From Zobellella maritima (lineage in GTDB: Bacteria; Pseudomonadota; Gammaproteobacteria; Enterobacterales; Aeromonadaceae), in the NCBI RefSeq assembly GCF_003075035.1, contig NZ_QCZE01000007.1, forward strand, positions 51,552 through 115,551: a DNA stretch of 64,000 nt, written 5' to 3'. Both the position numbers and the translations under genes were made by a program. Positions 50,800 to 58,345 of this stretch are shown here, piece after piece. Below the pieces are notes generated by a model that worked only from the letters and a program-made list of their open reading frames with translations, had not been told where the DNA came from and searched no databases. The stretch's first letter is position 1, and each line of letters begins with the position of its first letter.

Positions 50800-52065
50800 A
50801 TGAAGGCTTTTCTACGGGATCTTTCGCTGCCGGCGGTGGCCGCCGGCTTTCTGGCGGTATTGGTCTCTTACGCCGGCCCTCTCGCCATCGTATTCCAGGC
50901 CGGCGCCAGCGCCGGAGTTACTCAGGGGATGATGACCTCCTGGGTCTGGGCCATTTCCATTGGCGCTGCGGCGTCGGGCATGGTGTTGTCATTCTGGCTG
51001 AAAGCGCCCGTGGTCACCGCCTGGTCGGCCCCGGGCACTGCATTGCTAGTGCCCCTGTTTCCCGACCTATCCCTCAACGAGGCAGTGGGCGCCTATCTCA
51101 CCGCCGCCGTCATTACCCTGCTGATTGGCCTGTCGGGCAGTTTTGACCGCCTGATGCGCGCCATCCCCCGGGGAGTGGCCGCCGGCATGATGGCCGGCAT
51201 TTTATTTCAGTTCGGCACCGGTGCCTTTGTGGCCATGGAAATGGCACCGGCCCTGGCCGCCAGCATGGTCATCACCTACCTGGTGTGTCGCCGCTACTGT
51301 CCCAGATACACCCTGATCCTGTTGCTGCTGGTGGGCATGGTGCTGGCGATGCTGCTGGAAGGCGCCACCTTCACCGGCCTCGGCTGGTCACTGACCTCGC
51401 CGCACTTCATTACCCCCGAGTGGTCGCTGACCACCACCCTGGGTCTGGCCCTGCCGCTGGTGCTGGTTAACCTGTCAGGCCAGTTTCTGCCGGGCATGAC
51501 CATATTGCACACCACCGGCTTCCGCGTGAGTGCCAGGCCGGTGCTGGCTGTCACCAGCCTGGCGTCCCTGCCCATGGCGCTGTTTGGCGGCATCAGCATA
51601 GTGGTAGCGGCCATTACCGCCTCCATCTGCGCCGGCGAAGACGCCCATGAAAATCCCCGCCAACGCTATGTGGCCGGGATGTTCAACGGTGTGTTCTATC
51701 TGGTGGGTGGCCTGTTCGCCGGCACCATTGTCGGCCTGTTCACCTCTCTGCCAGCGGCCTTTGTGGCGATACTGGCGGGGCTGGCCCTGCTGGGTGCCAT
51801 TGGCAGCAACCTGGTCACCGCGCTGGAGACACCGGACGAGCGGGAAGCGGCCCTGCTGAGTTTTGTGGTCACCGCCTCCGGGCTGTCGCTGTTTGGTCTG
51901 TCGTCGGCACTGTGGGGCGTGGTGGCCGGTTGTATGGCGCAACTGGTGCTGACCGCCACACCAGGCTGGCGGAGACCTCTACAGCACACTACGGCCAACA
52001 TTCACGTCGACCGCACCATACTCGAATCATCCGTTTCTTCCGACAAAAGAGGACAGTCATCATGA
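50800..52065 (+). CDS. benE: Benzoate/H+ symporter BenE
   Basis: The 421-aa protein is a BenE-family membrane transporter with about 12 hydrophobic segments, starting MKAFLRDLSLPAVAAGFLAV. The frame runs upstream to 50644 inside benK, but CACAGGAG precedes ATG 50800 and the upstream residues are not membrane-like. Two benzoate carriers (benK, benE) in one cluster is common. The M20 pseudogene begins directly at its stop. Confidence 0.9.
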   Translation: MKAFLRDLSLPAVAAGFLAVLVSYAGPLAIVFQAGASAGVTQGMMTSWVWAISIGAAASGMVLSFWLKAPVVTAWSAPGTALLVPLFPDLSLNEAVGAYLTAAVITLLIGLSGSFDRLMRAIPRGVAAGMMAGILFQFGTGAFVAMEMAPALAASMVITYLVCRRYCPRYTLILLLLVGMVLAMLLEGATFTGLGWSLTSPHFITPEWSLTTTLGLALPLVLVNLSGQFLPGMTILHTTGFRVSARPVLAVTSLASLPMALFGGISIVVAAITASICAGEDAHENPRQRYVAGMFNGVFYLVGGLFAGTIVGLFTSLPAAFVAILAGLALLGAIGSNLVTALETPDEREAALLSFVVTASGLSLFGLSSALWGVVAGCMAQLVLTATPGWRRPLQHTTANIHVDRTILESSVSSDKRGQSS

Positions 52066-52440
52066 TGACAGCCATCGCCCAAATACTGCGCGTTCCTATG
52101 CTGTCTGCTCTGATACTGAGCAGCGCTATATAAGCCAGTGAAGTCCCGGTACCTGCGACGGTGCAACAGCGCATTGGCGCCGTCATGCCCCGGGTCATTG
52201 AGTGGCGTTGGAATATTCACCCCCATCCTGAACTCGGCAATCGTGCATACCGTCGCCGGTCTGGCGGCGGATCACCTGAAGACACTGGGCCTGGATGTTC
52301 GGACGGGTATTGCCCATACCGGGGCATGGGCATCATGCGCGGCGCCCCTCAGGGCCCGGTGGTGGCCCTAAGGGCTGATATGGACGCCCTGCCGGTAACG
52401 GAGGATGTGGGCCACTACCCACTGCAACTGGGACAGGGGA
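52062..52440 (+). pseudogene. Decayed M20-family amidohydrolase, N-terminal fragment
   Basis: AGAGGA and an ATG start a signal-peptide-like sequence (ILRVPMLSALILSSAI) interrupted by TAA at 52131. Beyond it, QQRIGAVMPRVIEW and WNIHPHPELGNR resemble the start of M20 aminoacylase/amidohydrolases. The reading then shifts frame to TVAGLAADHLKTLGLDV and back to GPVVALRADMDALPVTED. A stop codon plus two compensating frameshifts and loss of the C-terminal two-thirds show it is dead. It directly follows benE. Confidence 0.78.
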
Positions 52441-52465
52441 TTACCAAACGGTCTTCCCCTGTCCC
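52430..52465 (-). terminator. Hairpin after cysM
   Basis: GGGACAGGGGA (52430-52440) and TCCCCTGTCCC (52455-52465) are perfect complements 20 bp past the cysM stop on the minus strand. No strong T-run follows. Confidence 0.55.
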
Positions 52466-52484
52466 TGATCACAGATCCCGATCT

Positions 52485-53375
52485 TTACTCGTTGAACACC
52501 CCGGATGACAGGTAACGGTCACCCCGGTCGCAGATGATGGCCACTATGATGGCGTTATCGAGCTGCTCGGCCAGCCTGAGGGCACCGGCCACGGCGCCGC
52601 CGGAGCTGACACCGCAGAAGATGCCTTCTTCTTTCGCCAGCCTGAGCATGGTCGCGACCGCCTCTTCTTCGCTGATATCCAGCACCTGATCCACCCGACT
52701 CTTATCGAAGATACCCGGCAGATAGGCTTCGGGCCAGCGGCGAATGCCCGGGATATGGCTGCCTTCACAGGGCTGCAGGCCGACGATCTGCACCGCTTCG
52801 TTCTGCTGCTTGAGGTACTGGGATACCCCCATGATGGTGCCGGTCGTCCCCATGCTGGACACGAAATGGGTCAGCCGTCCGTCGGTCTGCCGCCAGATCT
52901 CCGGCCCCGTGGTCAGCAGGTGGGCCTCTGGATTGTCCGGGTTGTTGAACTGATCCAGGATCACCCCCTGCCCCTCGGCGGCCATCTTGTCGGCCAGATC
53001 CCGGGCCCCTTCCATACCGGCTTCCTTGCTCACCAGGATAAGCTCGGCACCATAGGCCAGCATTGAGGCCTTGCGCTCCTCGGTGGCATTGTCGGGCATG
53101 ATTAACACCATGCGATAGCCCTTGATTGCCGCCGCCATTGCCAGAGCAATACCGGTATTGCCGCTGGTGGCCTCGATCAGGGTATCTCCCGGACGGATTT
53201 GTCCCCGGGCCTCGGCCTGGCGGATCATGTTCAGCGCCGGCCTGTCCTTGACCGATCCCGCCGGGTTGTTACCTTCCAGCTTGACCAGCACCTGGCTATT
53301 GGTATGGCTGGCCAGGCGCTGCAAGCGCACCAGCGGAGTGTTACCAACGTACTCTTCAATAGTAGGGAAGTTCAT
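52485..53375 (-). CDS. cysM: Cysteine synthase B
   Basis: CysM (296 aa) makes cysteine from O-acetylserine and sulfide or thiosulfate with PLP. The PLP lysine is in NNPAGSVKDRPALN, the phosphate loop in FVSSMGTTGTIMGV, and substrate contact EATSGNTGIALAMAAAIKG is present. The residues RRWPEAYLPGIF and CDRGDRYLSSGVF are CysM-like rather than CysK-like. ATG 53375 has AAGG at a good distance; ATG 53381 is an in-frame alternative. Confidence 0.94.
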   Translation of the reverse strand: MNFPTIEEYVGNTPLVRLQRLASHTNSQVLVKLEGNNPAGSVKDRPALNMIRQAEARGQIRPGDTLIEATSGNTGIALAMAAAIKGYRMVLIMPDNATEERKASMLAYGAELILVSKEAGMEGARDLADKMAAEGQGVILDQFNNPDNPEAHLLTTGPEIWRQTDGRLTHFVSSMGTTGTIMGVSQYLKQQNEAVQIVGLQPCEGSHIPGIRRWPEAYLPGIFDKSRVDQVLDISEEEAVATMLRLAKEEGIFCGVSSGGAVAGALRLAEQLDNAIIVAIICDRGDRYLSSGVFNE

Positions 53376-53464
53376 ATTCATCCTTTATTGTTCCGCTTAG
53401 CGCCAGTGTAACCAGGGCAGGCAGATTAAACAGCCCGGGGGATCAGCCATCGTTGGTTCGCTCT

Positions 53465-54082
53465 CTACGCCTTTGCCAGGGCCAAGCGTACCCCCAGCCC
53501 CATCATGATCAGCCCCGACAACTTGCCGGTGATCCGGGAGAAACCGGGGCTGCCCTTGATACGCATCTGCAGTACCCTGGCCATCAGCGCGTAACCGCCG
53601 TTACACAGGGTCGCCGTCAGGGTAAACGCCAGTCCCAGCAGCAGCAACTGTTGCGGTACCGGAACGGCATTCACCACAACAAACTGAGGCAGGAAGGCCA
53701 GAAAAAACAGCGCCACCTTGGGATTGAGCAGGCCGACCATCAAGCCCCGGCGAAAAATGCGCCAGGTACCGGAATCCTCTGCCGCCGCCGGCATGGTCAA
53801 CCGGGAGGCACTATGCAGGCTGCTCCAGCCCAGGTAGAGCAGGTAGGCCGCCCCCAGGTATTTTATCAGGGTAAAGGCGGTCGCCGATTGCATCACCAGC
53901 GCCGACAGGCCGACCACCGCCAACAGGGTATGACCCAAATAGGACAGGCCCAACCCCAGGGTGGCCCATAACCCACCCCGTCGGGCACCCAAAGCTTGCG
54001 ATAGAATAAACAATACATCCGGCCCAGGTGTTAGATTCAGGGCCAGACAGGCAGGAATAAACAATAGCCAGGGTTCCATCAT
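53465..54082 (-). CDS. LysE/RhtB-family amino acid exporter
   Basis: This 205-aa protein has about six transmembrane segments and the family signature LNLTPGPDVLFILSQALGARRGG near residue 15, with GLLNPKVALFFLAFLPQF in the middle. Members export amino acids such as homoserine, threonine or cysteine derivatives. The nearby cysM could hint at a cysteine-related substrate, but this is only inference. It is divergent from the acetyltransferase gene. Confidence 0.88.
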   Translation of the reverse strand: MMEPWLLFIPACLALNLTPGPDVLFILSQALGARRGGLWATLGLGLSYLGHTLLAVVGLSALVMQSATAFTLIKYLGAAYLLYLGWSSLHSASRLTMPAAAEDSGTWRIFRRGLMVGLLNPKVALFFLAFLPQFVVVNAVPVPQQLLLLGLAFTLTATLCNGGYALMARVLQMRIKGSPGFSRITGKLSGLIMMGLGVRLALAKA

Positions 54083-54225
54083 TGGGTCTCGGTGAATACC
54101 TCAGGATAACCGCGACCAGCCTCACAGTCGCAGTGCCATTAAAACAAACGCAGGATCAATGCCTTATAATATGCTACACCATCCCGGGGCTGCTCACGCA
54201 GCACACACTATCTTAAGGAGTCACC

Positions 54226-56886
54226 ATGCCCCTGCAAGGACTTGATGCGCTTTTCCGGCCTGCCAGCATAGCCGTTATTGGTGCATCCCACAGGATTCAG
54301 GGCGCAGGCCACCTGGTGATGAAGAATCTGCTCTCCGGCCAGTTCAGTGGTCCCGTGATGCCGGTCAATCCCAAATATGATGCGGTGGCCGGAGTCATGG
54401 CCTACCCGGACATTGCCAGCCTGCCCAGGGTGCCCGACCTGGCCATTATCTGCACGCCGGCCGATAAAAATCCGGCCATTATCGAGCAGCTGGGTCAAAA
54501 AGGCTGCAAGGCCGCGATTATCCTCGCCGCCGGTACCCAACCCGGGCCCCTTGCGCAGATGAAAAGCCTGGCTCGACATTACCAGATGCGCCTGCTCGGC
54601 CCCAACAGCATGGGGGTCATCCTGCCCCACCTCGGATTGAATGTCAGTTTTGCTCCCTTTCCGGCCAAACCGGGGCGGATCGCCTTTGTATCACAATCGG
54701 CGGCCGTATGCGCCACCATCCTGGACTGGGCTCGCCATAACGACATCGGCTTTTCCCATTTTATTTCCCTGGGCGATGCCGGTGACATCGACTTTGCCCA
54801 GCTGCTAGATTATCTGGCCCGGGACAGGCATACCAACGCCATCCTGCTTTATATGGATGCCATCCAGGATGCCCGCACCTTTATGTCTGCCGCCCGCGCC
54901 GCGTCTCGTAACAAGGCAGTACTGGTGGTCAAGAGCGGCAAAACCCGTTTCGGTGCCCAGCTGGGCCACCTGCATACCGGCGGGGATGTCGGCCTCGATG
55001 CTGCCTATGATGCCGCCATCCGCCGGGCCGGCATGCTCAGGGTGAGAGATACCCACGATCTGTTCGCTGCGGTGGAAACCCTGAACCATGCCCAGAGCCT
55101 ACGCGGAGAACGCCTGGTTATTCTGACCAATGGCGGCGGTCCCGCCATCATGGCGATAGACACCCTGCTGGCCCGGGGTGGAAAACTGGCCAGCCTGAGC
55201 GACACCACCCTGGCAGCCCTGGATCAGGTACTGCCCAGTGCCTGGTCTCATACCAATCCCATTGATATAGTGGGAGACGCCCCGATAGCCCGCTATGTAG
55301 ACAGCCTGAAAGTCCTGCTGGAAAGTGATGACTTCGATGCCATCCTGCTGATGCATGCTCCTTCCGCGGCCGTGTCCAGTACTCGGGTCGCCAGGGCCCT
55401 GAACGAGGTTATCAGGCAGCACCCCAGGGCCCAGCGTTTCAATATACTGACCAACTGGTCCGGCGAAACCAGCGTGTTTGAAGCCAGGCGCTGTTTCACC
55501 GAGGCGGGCATCCCCACCTATCGCACACCGGAAAGCGCCGCTAGCGCCTTTATGCATCTGGTGGAATATCGCCGCAACCAGAAGCTGCTGATGGAAACCC
55601 CGGTCTCCATTTCCGATATGCCAAGCGACATCGATACCGTCCGCGAGTTGATCCGACAGGCGCTGGATGAGGGCACGCTCAGCCTGGATACCCATGAAGT
55701 TAGCCGGCTGATGGCCGGTTATGGCATACAAACGCTGCCTACCTGGATCGCCTCCGATGCCTCTGAGGCCACCTACATCGCCGAACAGCTTGGCTATCCG
55801 GTGGCCATCAAGCTGCGCTCACCCGATATTCCTCACAAGTCTGATGTCTCCGGGGTCATGCTCAATCTGCGATCGGCGGTGGAGGTGGCCCAGGCCGCCG
55901 ATGCCATCCTGGATCGGGTGCGCCAGACCTATCCCGGGGCCCGTATCTCCGGGTTGCTGGTCCAGCGCATGGCACGACGGGCGGGTGCCCAGGAATTGCA
56001 CATCGGCGTACGCCTGGATCCGGTATTCGGCCCCATCATCCTGCTGGGCGATGGCGGTGTCGACTGGGAAGGAGAAGAACAGGCCGCCGTGGCCCTGCCC
56101 CCGCTCAATATGACCTTGGCCCGCTATCTGGTGATCCATGCCCTGAAAAGCGGCAAGATAAGGGAGCAGAGATCCCAGCGCCCCCTGGATATTCCCGCCA
56201 TCTGCCGGGTGCTGACCCAGGTATCGCACCTGATCATTCATCATCCGGAAATTGTCAGCCTGGATATACACCCCCTGCTGGTATCCGGCGATGAACTGGT
56301 TGCCCTGGACGTCAATATGACACTCAGCCCTTTCGAAGGCGAAGGCCAGGCCCGACTGGCCATCAGACCCTATCCCAAGGAATGGGAGGAAAACGCGCAG
56401 CTCAAGGATGGCAGTCCCATCGTGCTGAGGCCAATTCTGCCGGAGGACGAGCCCGCCCATAAGGACTTTGTCGGCCATGTCTCCGACGAAGACAGGTACA
56501 AGCGCTTCTTTGCCGATGTGGTCATCGGCCATGAAGAACTCGCCCATATGACCCAGATAGACTACGACCGGGAAATGGCCTTTGTCGCCGTCGCCCTGGA
56601 CGGTGACATACTGGGAGTAGTCAGGGCCGTCTCCGATCCGGACAACCAGGATGCCGAATTCGCCATCCTGGTCCGCTCCGATCTCAAGGCCATCGGCCTC
56701 GGCCGGCTGCTGATGGAGAAAATCATTCGCTACGCAAAAAGCCGAGGACTAAGCATGCTCAGCGCCATGACCATGCCCTCCAACCGGGGCATGCTGGTAC
56801 TGGCGCGCAAACTGGGGTTCAAGGTTGAGATGCATCTTGAAGACGGCATAGTGGAATTACGACTACCCTTGCATCAACAGGAATGA
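54226..56886 (+). CDS. pat: Protein lysine acetyltransferase with NDP-forming acyl-CoA synthetase domains (Pat/PatZ)
   Basis: The 886-aa protein joins an acyl-CoA synthetase-like region (CoA-binding FRPASIAVIGASHRIQG; ATP-grasp part with GYPVAIKLRSPDIPHKSDV) to a C-terminal GNAT domain (about 720-880, AEFAILVRSDLKAIGLGRLL). Such proteins acetylate acetyl-CoA synthetase and other lysines. Similarity to E. coli PatZ is high along the length. Unlike PatZ, the catalytic-loop histidine is kept (H250 in GHLHTGGDVG). AAGGAG precedes the start. The following 172 bp hold only a small palindrome near 57008. Confidence 0.93.
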   Translation: MPLQGLDALFRPASIAVIGASHRIQGAGHLVMKNLLSGQFSGPVMPVNPKYDAVAGVMAYPDIASLPRVPDLAIICTPADKNPAIIEQLGQKGCKAAIILAAGTQPGPLAQMKSLARHYQMRLLGPNSMGVILPHLGLNVSFAPFPAKPGRIAFVSQSAAVCATILDWARHNDIGFSHFISLGDAGDIDFAQLLDYLARDRHTNAILLYMDAIQDARTFMSAARAASRNKAVLVVKSGKTRFGAQLGHLHTGGDVGLDAAYDAAIRRAGMLRVRDTHDLFAAVETLNHAQSLRGERLVILTNGGGPAIMAIDTLLARGGKLASLSDTTLAALDQVLPSAWSHTNPIDIVGDAPIARYVDSLKVLLESDDFDAILLMHAPSAAVSSTRVARALNEVIRQHPRAQRFNILTNWSGETSVFEARRCFTEAGIPTYRTPESAASAFMHLVEYRRNQKLLMETPVSISDMPSDIDTVRELIRQALDEGTLSLDTHEVSRLMAGYGIQTLPTWIASDASEATYIAEQLGYPVAIKLRSPDIPHKSDVSGVMLNLRSAVEVAQAADAILDRVRQTYPGARISGLLVQRMARRAGAQELHIGVRLDPVFGPIILLGDGGVDWEGEEQAAVALPPLNMTLARYLVIHALKSGKIREQRSQRPLDIPAICRVLTQVSHLIIHHPEIVSLDIHPLLVSGDELVALDVNMTLSPFEGEGQARLAIRPYPKEWEENAQLKDGSPIVLRPILPEDEPAHKDFVGHVSDEDRYKRFFADVVIGHEELAHMTQIDYDREMAFVAVALDGDILGVVRAVSDPDNQDAEFAILVRSDLKAIGLGRLLMEKIIRYAKSRGLSMLSAMTMPSNRGMLVLARKLGFKVEMHLEDGIVELRLPLHQQE

Positions 56887-57058
56887 ATACCGGGGTATGT
56901 TCCGTGACGGCTTATGAATTCAGCACAGCCTTGTCGACATTTATGCACAGTAATAGGCCCCCGGCCGCTGGTAGCTGACGGCAACCAGCAGGGAGGCTGT
57001 TAAATACCCCGGATATCCGGGAATAATAAGTTAATTTCTGCACAAGGGAGTTGTGACT

Positions 57059-57964
57059 ATGTCGGTTTCTCGAATCTTGATCAGTCCCGAAGGCCCTCAG
57101 TTTTCCCGTATGGTGATGGGCTACTGCCGGCTGCTCGAATGGCAGATGTCGCCCCAACAACTGCTGGGCTTTGTCGAACAGCATGTGGAACTGGGTCTCA
57201 CCACCCTCGATCATGCCGATACCTATGGCGACTATGGGGGGGAGGCCGCCTTGGGTCAGGCCCTGAAATTGAAGCCCCGCCTCAGGGAACAACTGCAGAT
57301 TGTCAGCAAGTGCGGCATGGTGCTGCCCTCCGAGCACACACCTCAATGTCATGTGCCCCACTATAACAGTGAAAAAGCCCATATACTGGCATCTGTCGAC
57401 AAGTCTCTGAGCAATCTCGGAACGGATCATCTTGATTTACTGTTACTGCACAGGGCAGATCTGCTGATGAATGCAGACGAGGTCGCCAGGGCATTTACCC
57501 AGTTGAAGCGCAGCGGCAAGGTCCGCCACCTGGGTGTTTCCAGCTTCACGCCGAGTCAGTTTGAGCTGTTGCAATCCCGGCTCGATTTTCCGTTGGTAAC
57601 CAACCAGGTCCAGATATCCCCCATCCGCCAGCAGGCCATTACCGACGGCACCCTGGACCAGAGCCAGCAGCATCAGTTCAAGCCCATGGCCTGTTCCTGC
57701 CTGGGTGGCGGCAGCCTGCTCAAGGCACCGGTTCATCAGCCATTACGGGATGTCCTGGCCCAGGTAGCATTGGAAGTGGATGCCGCCAGCATAGTTCAGG
57801 TGGTGCTTGCCTGGGTTATGATGCTGCCCAGCCACCCCTTGCCGATCCTGGGTACCGGCAGGATAGAAAGGGTAAGACAGGCCGTACAGGCCGAAAACAT
57901 AGTGCTTAGCCGACAGCAATGGTATCGCATTCGCCGGGCGGCTCTGGGTCGTGATGTGGACTAA
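57059..57964 (+). CDS. Aldo/keto reductase (YdhF type)
   Basis: The 301-aa enzyme is an NADPH-dependent aldo/keto reductase barrel. The catalytic aspartate and tyrosine are in LDHADTYGDYGGE, lysine in IVSKCGM and histidine in LLLLHRADLLM. Its closest look is E. coli YdhF. GGGAG (57046-57050) favours ATG 57059 over GTG 57053. A 32-codon copy of its 3' end recurs at 63770, beyond the amine oxidase module. Confidence 0.9.
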   Translation: MSVSRILISPEGPQFSRMVMGYCRLLEWQMSPQQLLGFVEQHVELGLTTLDHADTYGDYGGEAALGQALKLKPRLREQLQIVSKCGMVLPSEHTPQCHVPHYNSEKAHILASVDKSLSNLGTDHLDLLLLHRADLLMNADEVARAFTQLKRSGKVRHLGVSSFTPSQFELLQSRLDFPLVTNQVQISPIRQQAITDGTLDQSQQHQFKPMACSCLGGGSLLKAPVHQPLRDVLAQVALEVDAASIVQVVLAWVMMLPSHPLPILGTGRIERVRQAVQAENIVLSRQQWYRIRRAALGRDVD

Positions 57965-58083
57965 CACCAAATAGATTAAATAACTGCTCTATTGGGTTGC
58001 TCTGCAAAAGCAGGATAAATGGTCCGCTTCGCCGCACCATCCGTGGTGCGGCGGGTCGGCTAAGTAGCTCCCTTTGTCCTCCT
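57962..58083 (+). repeat. Dispersed hairpin repeat, copy 5
   Basis: The AT-rich head ACCAAATAGATTAAATAACT (57966-57985) matches copy 1 with one change. A 9-bp hairpin CGCCGCACC/GGTGCGGCG with loop ATCCGT (58030-58053) is followed by GGTCGGC and the tail CCCTTTGTCCTCCTTGATG. Only one inner hairpin is present in this copy. Confidence 0.7.
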
Positions 58084-58141
58084 TGATGCAGCAGGGCCAT
58101 CTGTTGGCACTGCCTTTGCCATGTGAAAGTAGGGCGAGACG

Positions 58142-58216
58142 CGCCCGGAAAAGGCACCGCCTGTTCAGCGCCGAGCGACCCGAGCGCAGCGAGGGGACGG
58201 GCCACGCCAGGCACCC
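58142..58216 (-). repeat. Left copy of a 75-bp inverted repeat flanking the amine oxidase module
   Basis: Read on the minus strand this begins GGGTGCCTGGCGTGGCCCGT and ends CCTTTTCCGGGCG. It matches 63925-64000 on the plus strand at about 70 of 76 positions with one indel. The two copies point outward from tynA-ALDH-araC. The element continues to neither a gene nor a known insertion sequence. Confidence 0.8.
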
Positions 58217-58267
58217 TATACGAAAAAGGCCCTTTACATCAGTGAAGGGCCTTTTTCGTATAGGGTG
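58212..58267. terminator. Bidirectional terminator with 23-bp perfect arms
   Basis: Arms 58212-58234 and 58245-58267 are perfect complements with a ten-base loop; the stem includes AAAAAGGCCCTT/AAGGGCCTTTTT, giving a T-run on both strands. It lies 79 bp past the tynA stop and would also stop transcripts from the left. Confidence 0.82.
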
Positions 58268-58345
58268 AATATGACGTCTCAGGTTCAGCGCAGCTTCACA
58301 AAGGGCGGCATCATGGCCGCCCTTGATATTACTACCAGTCGGTGG

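Noticed and set aside
49254..50801. 515-codon frame antisense to benK
   Set aside because: Low-complexity Gln/His/Gly-rich product opposite a clear transporter gene.
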